Shown here in pieces: positions 1 through 5,619 of a stretch of 7,906 bases of DNA (position 1 is the first letter of the stretch; each line of letters opens with the position of its first letter). Source of the DNA: an uncultured Bacteroidota bacterium (GTDB lineage Bacteria > Bacteroidota > Bacteroidia > Chitinophagales > Chitinophagaceae); contig CAINOM010000620.1 of NCBI GenBank assembly GCA_903851455.1, forward strand, positions 1 to 7,906. Direction: 5' to 3'. The position numbers and the translations under genes are program-made. The notes under the pieces are model-generated. The model was not told where the DNA came from, ran no database searches, and was given only the letters and a program-made list of their open reading frames with translations.

Positions 1-396
1 CAGCATAGACCGCAGCCACTCCTCCCTTTCTATCCCAGCCGATAGCGAAGTATCGAATGGGAAAAGTGCGTCAGGGTCAAAAACAGTATCTTGTATTTCT
101 GTTTCAGCAGATGCCGGGGGCAATAATTTTTCATGTCCGCACAGCTTCATGCACGCCATAACCTGCGCTGCAAAAATGTCATCCTGGGCGAAACCATTAG
201 CCCCAATTCCCAATTCCAAACTCCTGATTCCTTTACGGCACCGGTACCAGCTATAGGCCATGGCAGAGAGCGTTTTACGGTCGCGGCTGCCAAGAATAGG
301 GTATTGTTTAAAATAGCCTTTCAGGAAGTGCGCCAGGGGCAGGCTGCCATCATACTTTTCAATAATGGCCTTTATATGTTGCCAGAGGTAGCGCAT
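1..396 (-). CDS. RsmB/NOP-family SAM-dependent RNA methyltransferase, N-terminal part (cut by window edge)
   Basis: An open minus-strand frame begins at ATG 396 and runs off the left edge, giving 132 residues without a stop. An in-frame TAG lies two codons upstream of the ATG, so this is the most upstream ATG possible. The fragment starts MRYLWQHIKAIIEKYDG and carries FLKGYFKQYPILGSRDRK (residues 24-41), then a Tyr/Trp-rich helix (AYSWYRCRKG). That pattern matches the helical N-terminal domain of Bacteroidota RsmB/NOP (Fmu/Sun) proteins, where a GS(R/K)DR motif precedes a helix with aromatic residues. Family members methylate cytosine-5 in RNA, usually rRNA, using S-adenosylmethionine. The SAM-binding and catalytic-cysteine domain would lie outside the window, so activity cannot be judged. 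It is divergent from the lipoprotein gene at 622, with 225 bases between the starts. I see no convincing promoter. The family call is fairly secure; the exact RNA target is unknown. Confidence 0.72.
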   Translation of the reverse strand, partial: MRYLWQHIKAIIEKYDGSLPLAHFLKGYFKQYPILGSRDRKTLSAMAYSWYRCRKGIRSLELGIGANGFAQDDIFAAQVMACMKLCGHEKLLPPASAETEIQDTVFDPDALFPFDTSLSAGIEREEWLRSML

Positions 397-561
397 GGGC
401 TAAAATTAATGGATTGGCCGCAAATCATGCTTTTGTATTTTTCGTGTGTATTCCACCTGAATCACACATTTATGGCAAAATAGCCTGCCAGGTAAATATA
501 GAATGTGCCACTGCCCCCGGGGTCTTGAATTCGTAAAGGTTTGTTAACTTCATGAATAATT

Positions 562-584
562 GTGTGGGTAAAATAATCCCACGC
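562..584 (+). other. Possible 5' leader hairpin upstream of the lipoprotein gene
   Basis: GTGGG (564-568) and CCCAC (578-582) pair across a nine-base A/T-rich loop. A T-G wobble and one further G-C pair extend the stem to about seven base pairs (562-584). It ends 37 bases before the lipoprotein ATG at 622, so it would lie in the leader if transcription starts upstream. It has no U-run and is not a clear terminator. A leader structure or a protein-binding inverted repeat are both possible, and chance is not excluded. Confidence 0.3.
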
Positions 585-621
585 GTCCTTTTTGCGTCTA
601 ATACACAAATTGATCTTGTTT

Positions 622-1287
622 ATGAAAAGGAAATCCTTTGCTTCAATAGCCGCTATACTGGTAGCTGGAAGTGTAATGTTCACATCCTGCGTGCAGAAAA
701 ATTATTATTCCGTTCAGCCCGATCCCAACAACAACAATAATACCGGCGGGCAGTATTTTTTTGATGAAGAATTCAATGGCTCCGATAACTACGGCTGGTC
801 ATTTACTGATCCTGCGGATTCGGCTTATGCGAGCATCTCCGGTGGCAGCTACCAATATGTGGACTATAGCGCGGTGAAGTCAAACATGTCGTTTGTCACT
901 ACCGGTGCTAATGTCCAGAATAACTTTACGGTTATCACCAGGGTGAAGTCAAATAAACTGATCGGGCTCATCTTTGGTGCATCGGCTACCAGCAATGGCT
1001 ATGCGTTCTACATAGATACGGCAGGAAGCTATTCCCTGTACCAGGAAGGCAATAGTGTGAATGCGTCTATACCCATCATACCATCTACGCAGGATACGCT
1101 TTACGCGCACAGGAACGACTGGAACACCGTGGAACTGGACCAGTCGAATGGTGTGTGGACCGCTTACATCAATGGTACGCAGGTATTCACTATGGCTGCG
1201 AGAGCTCTTGCCGGGCCGGGCTTTGGATATAAGATACTGCCGGGTACAACCGGTTATGCGGACTATCTGACTGTGCGGAATAACTAG
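622..1287 (+). CDS. Lipoprotein with probable concanavalin-A-like (LamG-type) domain
   Basis: The product is 221 residues from ATG 622. An in-frame ATG at 592 would add ten residues (MRLIHKLILF). I prefer 622 because MKRKSFASIAAILVAG gives a normal signal-peptide start followed by the lipobox MFTSC, with the lipidated cysteine at residue 23. A short tether follows with five consecutive asparagines (residues 36-40). The rest (about 45-221) looks like a beta-sandwich: FFDEEFNG at its start, SFVTTGANVQNNFTVITRVKS, then GYAFYIDTAGSYSLYQEG, WNTVELDQSNGVWTAYINGT and a closing GFGYKILPGTTGYADYLTVRNN-like strand set. This order is typical of concanavalin-A-like lectin/glucanase folds, which often bind or process glycans. 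No catalytic residues can be identified, so ligand and activity are unknown. It is predicted to be anchored to the outer or inner membrane by its lipid. It appears to be transcribed alone. Confidence 0.82.
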   Translation: MKRKSFASIAAILVAGSVMFTSCVQKNYYSVQPDPNNNNNTGGQYFFDEEFNGSDNYGWSFTDPADSAYASISGGSYQYVDYSAVKSNMSFVTTGANVQNNFTVITRVKSNKLIGLIFGASATSNGYAFYIDTAGSYSLYQEGNSVNASIPIIPSTQDTLYAHRNDWNTVELDQSNGVWTAYINGTQVFTMAARALAGPGFGYKILPGTTGYADYLTVRNN

Positions 1288-1616
1288 CATGTCGGCTTCT
1301 GCCGGGGTGAAGTGTAACAATACGGAATACCAACAGCAATAAAAAAAATGATCAGCGCATACAATATCGCATAGACAGCGAATATTGTTGTACGCAAAGA
1401 TTTCGTACTCCTCTTGAAGAATTGCGCAGACGGCCCGGATATATACAGGTGCGTCCGCTGCTATAAGCGCTTCCCGCAGGTTAACGAGCTCTAAATAATT
1501 TGTTCATATCTGCACCTTGATTTCGCGGTTGACGGTAACGATTGTTATCTCCGGCCTTGTTCCGTTAGCGACGAAGTGAAATCGGCTAATTTCGGGTATG
1601 CCGATGAAAAAGGTTT
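1288..1616 (-). other. Gene-free stretch with traces of decayed minus-strand coding sequence
   Basis: No complete gene with a start codon is visible on either strand. One minus-strand frame is open from 1635 down into the lipoprotein gene except for a single TGA at 1507-1505. It reads protein-like text such as RPEITIVTVNREIKVQI just before that stop and LREALIAADAPVYIRAVCAI after it. A second minus frame encodes a hydrophobic stretch AVYAILYALIIFFIAVGIPY at about 1379-1320. These pieces are in different frames and lack start codons. I read them as possible remnants of one or more dead genes, but cannot assign a family. No terminator, repeat or RNA gene is evident here. Confidence 0.35.
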
Positions 1617-1872
1617 TTAAAAAGGGTTTAGTGATCTAACAGATAGTGTATTGTCGGCCAATTTCATTGTATGGTAATAGTGCATGAACCGGTAGATAAA
1701 ATTGTGGGGGACTGCAACAGCCACAAAAAAGCACAACGTAGACAAAAAAGTTAATGCTGTGAACACTGTGCGGATACTTAGTGTCGTGATCGTATAAGCG
1801 GTAGGTCAGGACAGAAAATGCAATGAATACAGATACATAAAGGGTAGTGAGGGCAATAAATACATTTGTTAC
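1617..1872 (-). pseudogene. Frameshifted small membrane-protein gene (probable pseudogene)
   Basis: On the minus strand a frame with no stop runs from 1872 and starts VTNVFIALTTLYVSVFIAFS, then LTYRLYDHDTKYPHSVHSIN and FFVYVVLF. At the A6 run 1725-1730 (T6 on the coding strand) the frame turns implausible (CGCCSPPQ). Removing one base there gives VAVAVPHNFIYRFMHYYHTM, then KLADNTLSVRSLNPF and a TAA at 1619-1617. The corrected product is about 85 residues with two hydrophobic helices, the second crossing the slip site. There is no in-frame ATG, GTG or TTG after two TAA stops at 1878-1873. A GTG AAA AAG sits just before those stops at 1887-1879. The start therefore appears damaged as well. It lies directly downstream of the cyclase gene on the same strand, so it may once have been the next gene in that operon. 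A sequencing error in the homopolymer is the main alternative. No family is recognised. Confidence 0.45.
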
Positions 1873-1889
1873 TTATTACTTTTTCACGA

Positions 1890-3644
1890 TCAGGCAACGT
1901 AGTACATTTTCAGCATTCCCTTGCCCTTTGCATAGATCTCGCCGCGATATTCAAAATTGAATTTATCTTTCACCAGCTCGTGTGTGGTCTCTGATATGTT
2001 TATTTTTCCTGCATCGCTGTTTTGCTCCATACGCGCAGCGGTGTTAACAGTATCACCCCAGATATCGTAAGCGAATTTTTTGACGCCAACAATACCAGCT
2101 ACGACGCTGCCACTGTTTATTCCTATGCGAATATCGAAGGTAGTGTCGCCGAGGTGCGCCTTACGGTCTTTAATAAAATCACGTATTTCCAGCGCGGCAT
2201 TCACAATATTCTCCGCATGCCTGGGATCTTCGGCAGGCAACCCGCAAACAGCAAGATAAGCATCGCCTACCGTCTTGATCTTTTCAATGGAATATTTTCC
2301 CATGATGTCGTCAAAAGCCTTGAAACAGGCGTGCAGCTCATTAACAAGTTCCTTTGGTGTAAGTCTGTCGGCAGTTGTAGTAAAGTCAATGAAGTCTGTA
2401 AATAGCACCGTCACGTTGCTGAAATAGCGTGCCTCTGCTGAGTCGTGATTTTTCAGTTCCTCGGCTACTTCTGCCGGCAGGATGTTCAGCAGCAGGGCAT
2501 CGCTCCTTTTCTTTTCTCTTTCAATCTCTTCTTTCTGCGCCTTTATGATCTCATTTTGTTTTACGGCCTGCTCCGCTTCCACGAAAAGTTTTATGTTCCG
2601 GATCTTTTGTTCATGAAGCTCGTTATTCTGTTCCTCAAGCAGCGCATTGTATTGCTTGTAATAGGCGAGGCTATTTACAAGATCATTTTGTTGTTCGTAG
2701 AGACCGGAGAGTTTTTTCAGTATCTGCAGCATTTTTGCCTTCACCTTTAGCTCATCGGCGATCGCGTAGCCGGTAAGTAAAGTCCGGATGGCTTCGTCGG
2801 TTTTATTTTGGGTCGCTTGTATATTGGCTATGTTGATGATATTCGTGATCGCCGGGTTTCGCAGATTCAGTTTTTCTCTGATTGCGAGCGCCCGTTGGTT
2901 GTGATCTATCGCAAGTGTGTATTCCTTGTTAGCGAGGTAATAGCCGCCCATATCTGTCAGCACCCTGGCTGTGACGGGTAACTGGTGCAGCTCTTCGCTT
3001 TGCCGGAGCGCATTATCCAGGTATTCTATTGCCAGGTTGTTGTCGCCTAGCTTTGCGTATACATTGCCCATGGTATTCAACAGGCGGGCATCAAACATTT
3101 TTTTCTTATTGGCAGGGTAATGCGTTAGGGGCAGGACCTCATGGCATAAGGCCATAGCATCTTCGTAATTCCCTTTTTCAGCATATAGATCCGCAAGCTG
3201 GTGGCCGCTGGCGATCGTGAAATGCAGGATGTTGTCCGTTTTGTGTAATTGGGTGTACGCATCGGTCATGTATTGTATGGCCAGCTCCAGGTTGCCAAGG
3301 CCCCTGTAATTTGTACCTGTCACCACAGAACACATCGCGACGCCATCCGGGTAATTTATTTCTTCAAATATTTTAGTCGCTTCACTGCAGAGATCGATCG
3401 ACGTTCCATATCGTGAGTAGAATGAATCTGCAAAGCCCGGAATAAGCATGGAATAGCCAAGACCCTTTCTGCTTACCTGCGGATTATCCCTGAACCATGC
3501 AGCCTTATCGATCAGGGGGGTAACATCAACGGCCTGCGCGAGAGAGATCAGTTCCAGTACTTCATAAAAGAAGTCATCGACGGCGCATTCACTGCCCGTC
3601 TTCGCCTTGTCATACAGCAACTCTAAAGTATCAGGGATACTCAT
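1890..3644 (-). CDS. TPR-containing class III adenylate cyclase, cytosolic
   Basis: This 584-residue protein should convert ATP to cAMP and pyrophosphate. Residues 1-100 are helical without a clear family. About six TPR-like helix pairs follow (roughly 115-132, 148-173, 188-219, 228-259, 268-299, 308-339), a protein-interaction scaffold. A charged coiled coil (about 331-380) leads through the LLLNILP linker (384-390) into the class III catalytic domain (about 405-584). The key residues are all visible: metal-binding D417 (FTDF) and D461 (GDAY), adenine-selecting K455 (EKIKTVGDAY) and D527 (YDIWGD), and transition-state N534 and R538 (NTAAR). The K/D pair predicts ATP rather than GTP as substrate. 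One catalytic domain is present, so it must act as a homodimer. There is no signal peptide or membrane helix. A promoter candidate lies 82-111 bases upstream. It is divergent from the nitronate monooxygenase gene. The TPR ligand and the signal sensed are unknown. Confidence 0.92.
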   Translation of the reverse strand: MSIPDTLELLYDKAKTGSECAVDDFFYEVLELISLAQAVDVTPLIDKAAWFRDNPQVSRKGLGYSMLIPGFADSFYSRYGTSIDLCSEATKIFEEINYPDGVAMCSVVTGTNYRGLGNLELAIQYMTDAYTQLHKTDNILHFTIASGHQLADLYAEKGNYEDAMALCHEVLPLTHYPANKKKMFDARLLNTMGNVYAKLGDNNLAIEYLDNALRQSEELHQLPVTARVLTDMGGYYLANKEYTLAIDHNQRALAIREKLNLRNPAITNIINIANIQATQNKTDEAIRTLLTGYAIADELKVKAKMLQILKKLSGLYEQQNDLVNSLAYYKQYNALLEEQNNELHEQKIRNIKLFVEAEQAVKQNEIIKAQKEEIEREKKRSDALLLNILPAEVAEELKNHDSAEARYFSNVTVLFTDFIDFTTTADRLTPKELVNELHACFKAFDDIMGKYSIEKIKTVGDAYLAVCGLPAEDPRHAENIVNAALEIRDFIKDRKAHLGDTTFDIRIGINSGSVVAGIVGVKKFAYDIWGDTVNTAARMEQNSDAGKINISETTHELVKDKFNFEYRGEIYAKGKGMLKMYYVA

Positions 3645-3703
3645 AAAACATCAATGAAAATAAATACGCGTATATAAGATTGGGTCCCCGAATACGTTTC
3701 ATG

Positions 3704-3723
3704 GCAATTCGTGGAGGAATTGC
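3704..3723. promoter_or_regulatory. Perfect 7-bp inverted repeat at the predicted cyclase transcript start
   Basis: GCAATTC (3704-3710) and GAATTGC (3717-3723) are perfect reverse complements separated by GTGGAG. The element begins two bases downstream of the proposed -7 box of the cyclase promoter (3726-3733), so it would overlap the transcription start or form a hairpin at the very 5' end of the leader. A dimeric repressor site or a 5' stabilising hairpin would both fit. There is no direct evidence for either. Confidence 0.4.
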
Positions 3724-3725
3724 GG

Positions 3726-3755
3726 TAAATATACGAAAAAATAAAAGGTTTCAAA
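3726..3755 (-). promoter_or_regulatory. Candidate Bacteroidota promoter for the adenylate cyclase gene
   Basis: Reading the minus strand, TTTG (3755-3752) is followed after 18 bases by TATATTTA (3733-3726). The Bacteroidota housekeeping consensus is TTTG, about 19 bases, TAnnTTTG, so there is one mismatch in the -7 box and the spacing is one short. Transcription would start near 3719, leaving a leader of about 75 bases before the ATG at 3644. I found no equally good site for the divergent monooxygenase gene. Confidence 0.42.
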
Positions 3756-3857
3756 CTTTCGGGTAAAGGCTCTCTTGATATCCCGATTTCCACAAAATTG
3801 ACAGTGTTATTGTATGACAATGAGAGACGGAGCTTTATGTAACTTGCAATACAAACA

Positions 3858-4925
3858 ATGCAGTTTATGAACTGGTCAAATGAACTGACAAAACGATTCA
3901 AAATAGACTATCCGATCATTCAGGCGCCTATGCTGGGGCTTACCACACCCGAGATGGTAGCGGCGGTTTCAAACCAGGGTGGGCTAGGGTCGCTTCCGGT
4001 TGGCGGGCTCTCGCCTATGGATACCCTGGCTTTAATTCAGAAGACAAAATCCTTAACCACGAGACCATTCGCCGTGAATTTGTTTGTGAACGATGTTCCT
4101 GCTCAGAGCGGCAGGGAGATCGCATCGATGCGGCGGTTTCTAAATGAGCTCGCAGCTGCAAATGGCCTGGCGATCGAACTGCAAGATCAGCAGTTTCAAT
4201 TCTATTCCTATAAGGAGCAGGTGCCGTTGCTTTTGCAAGAGGATGTTGGTATCATCAGTTTCACATTTGGTATGCCTGACGATGCAAGTATCCGGACATT
4301 CAAAAATAATGGTAGTGTACTTATTGGCACAGCTACTTGTCTTAGAGAAGCACGATTGCTGCAGGAACAGCAAGTGGATTATATTGTTGCGCAAGGAATA
4401 GAAGCCGGAGGTCACCGAGGCACCTTTGTTGTTGATGAGCCATTGCCGCAGATCGGTATGACATCGCTGGTGTCACAAATTGCGAGGTATGTTCCCGTCC
4501 CGGTGATTGCCGCGGGCGGCATACACGATGGCCATACCATCAAGGCCGTTTTTTCGCTGGGTGCTGCGGCTGCGCAGATAGGCAGCGCATTTATAGCGAG
4601 TAACGAAAGCAAGGCAATAGATGCCTACAAAGATGCAGTGCAGAAAATGACCGATACTGATGCAGTGCTCACACGTGCTTTCTCAGGAAGATGGGCAAGG
4701 GGGATCAGGAATAAGTTCATGAATGCCGTTGACCAGGCAAATATCTCTATACCACCATATCCTTATCAAAACAGCCTCACGACGCCCGTACGGGCGTTAG
4801 CTCAGAAGCACAATAATAAGGACTTTACAAACCTCTGGGCGGGACAATCTGCGGGCACATGTGAAAGATTACCGGCTGGCGAAATCTTCATGAAACTGGT
4901 CAGAGAAGCGGAGGGCATTGGTTGA
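3858..4925 (+). CDS. Nitronate monooxygenase (NPD/2-nitropropane dioxygenase family, class I-like)
   Basis: This FMN-dependent TIM-barrel enzyme oxidises alkyl nitronates such as propionate 3-nitronate, protecting cells from these toxins. In the 355-residue product the family signatures appear in order: DYPIIQAPM (17-25) at the flavin-binding first strand, GGLGSLP (41-47), AQGIEAGGHRG (178-188) holding the probable catalytic base H186, VIAAGGIHDG (216-225), GAAAAQIGSAF (235-245) for the FMN phosphate, and LWAGQS (326-331) near the end. The length matches class I nitronate monooxygenases. The start could be ATG 3858 or ATG 3867; the latter gives MNWSNELTKRF, which looks like typical family N-termini, and neither has a clear ribosome site. 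The gene stands alone, divergent from the cyclase and convergent with the T9SS-sorted protein gene. The family call is firm; the true substrate is inferred, since the family also includes enzymes with other substrates. Confidence 0.9.
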   Translation: MQFMNWSNELTKRFKIDYPIIQAPMLGLTTPEMVAAVSNQGGLGSLPVGGLSPMDTLALIQKTKSLTTRPFAVNLFVNDVPAQSGREIASMRRFLNELAAANGLAIELQDQQFQFYSYKEQVPLLLQEDVGIISFTFGMPDDASIRTFKNNGSVLIGTATCLREARLLQEQQVDYIVAQGIEAGGHRGTFVVDEPLPQIGMTSLVSQIARYVPVPVIAAGGIHDGHTIKAVFSLGAAAAQIGSAFIASNESKAIDAYKDAVQKMTDTDAVLTRAFSGRWARGIRNKFMNAVDQANISIPPYPYQNSLTTPVRALAQKHNNKDFTNLWAGQSAGTCERLPAGEIFMKLVREAEGIG

Positions 4926-4987
4926 TCCAAGAGTCCTCTTTTGCATAGCCCGCCGACTGGCCTCATCCATGTCCCTGGGATCAAGAG

Positions 4988-5029
4988 AATGGGTCAGTGT
5001 TTCGTCTTCGTTCGAAACACTGACCCATT
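4988..5029. terminator. Perfect 17-bp hairpin between convergent genes, probable bidirectional terminator
   Basis: The arm AATGGGTCAGTGTTTCG (4988-5004) is repeated in perfect reverse complement at 5013-5029, with an eight-base loop. It lies 62 bases after the monooxygenase stop and 31 bases after the stop of the T9SS-sorted protein gene, where both transcripts should end. Neither side has a proper U-run, so it is not a classical intrinsic terminator. It could still stop or stabilise both transcripts, or be a dispersed repeat element. Confidence 0.6.
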
Positions 5030-5060
5030 GTAAAATGACCGTATGCTACCAGAATAATCG

Positions 5061-5573
5061 CTAGAATTTTTGAATCTTGTAAGATGCACTTTCGGCTGCG
5101 GTGCCGGTTTTATTAACGATTACCTCGAGCAAATAGGTGGCGCTCGGCAGTGCCGATACGCTGATCTGCTCTGTCGTGGTCCCCTGCTTCACGTCTGTTA
5201 TCCCGGTTGCTATCACTTTTCCCGAGAGATCCATTAGCTGATAGGAAAGTTTTCCTTGTGCAGCAGATGCGTATTGTACATTAACTACTGAAGTGGCAGG
5301 GTTTGGAAAAACCTGTAAATGCTCTGCCAGGGAGTTATTTATTACGCTACTTGGGCTGGCGTCATGAGGCTGCAGCACGCCCTGGGTAACTACGATGCCA
5401 GTGCCGGTAAATGTGCTTACCATGGTCATTTCTCCTACCGACCATTCAAATTCATTTGCGCCTATGATTGTTGTGCCCCCTGTTGCATTCAACGTACTTG
5501 GGCCAATGCTCTGAGCATTTGTTTGCACAGTGGCGCCCAGTAAAAGCAGGATCAATAAAACTGAGTATTTCAT
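5061..5573 (-). CDS. Small secreted protein with T9SS type A sorting domain
   Basis: The product has 170 residues. The signal peptide is MKYSVLLILLLLGATVQTNA with cleavage likely before Q21. A short central part (about 21-70) reads SIGPSTLNATGGTTIIGAN, then EFEWSVGEMTMVSTF and a final VTQGVLQP, a pattern common in small Bacteroidota proteins whose role is not established. The Por-secretion-type C-terminal domain runs from LQVFPNP (86-92) through LSYQLMDLSGKV to a closing SYKIQKF. This signal directs export across the outer membrane by the type IX system, usually with removal of the domain and attachment to the surface or release. The gene starts 46 bases after the fibre-like gene stops, on the same strand, so co-transcription is likely. 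Little mature protein remains once both signals are removed (about 65 residues), so it may be an adaptor or anchor. That role is inference. Confidence 0.87.
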   Translation of the reverse strand: MKYSVLLILLLLGATVQTNAQSIGPSTLNATGGTTIIGANEFEWSVGEMTMVSTFTGTGIVVTQGVLQPHDASPSSVINNSLAEHLQVFPNPATSVVNVQYASAAQGKLSYQLMDLSGKVIATGITDVKQGTTTEQISVSALPSATYLLEVIVNKTGTAAESASYKIQKF

Positions 5574-5619
5574 GTTTGCGATTTTAAAGATGAACCTATT
5601 TTTTTGAAACGCTGATGTT

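Noticed and set aside
133..483. Plus-strand open frame of 116 codons at the left edge
   Set aside because: It is antisense to the better-supported RsmB/NOP-like frame (minus, 1-396), and its translation looks like no protein family.
493..500. TATATTTA on the minus strand as a -7 box for the RsmB-like gene
   Set aside because: No TTTG at a suitable distance upstream, and the leader would be about 90 bases; left out for lack of support.
525..552. TTG-17-TAACTTCA as a promoter for the lipoprotein gene
   Set aside because: Two mismatches in the -7 box and other equally weak matches nearby; not better than chance.
462..683. Minus-strand open frame of 73 codons between the first two genes
   Set aside because: It overlaps the lipoprotein signal-peptide region in antisense, has no recognisable domain, and its text is not convincing as protein.
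1292..1305. Small CGGC-TTCT-GCCG hairpin just after the lipoprotein stop
   Set aside because: Only four to five base pairs and no U-run; too weak to call a terminator.
949..1320. Minus-strand open frame of 123 codons opposite the lipoprotein gene
   Set aside because: Antisense shadow of the lipoprotein gene, which has a signal peptide and lipobox. Its upstream extension into the gap is noted separately.
2022..2750. Two plus-strand open frames (2022-2405 and 2445-2750) inside the cyclase gene
   Set aside because: Antisense to conserved cyclase and coiled-coil coding sequence; the second is hydrophobic only because it mirrors charged codons.
3641..3901. Minus-strand open frame covering the cyclase/monooxygenase intergenic region
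   Set aside because: It would overlap the monooxygenase start and the cyclase promoter candidate, and has no family features.
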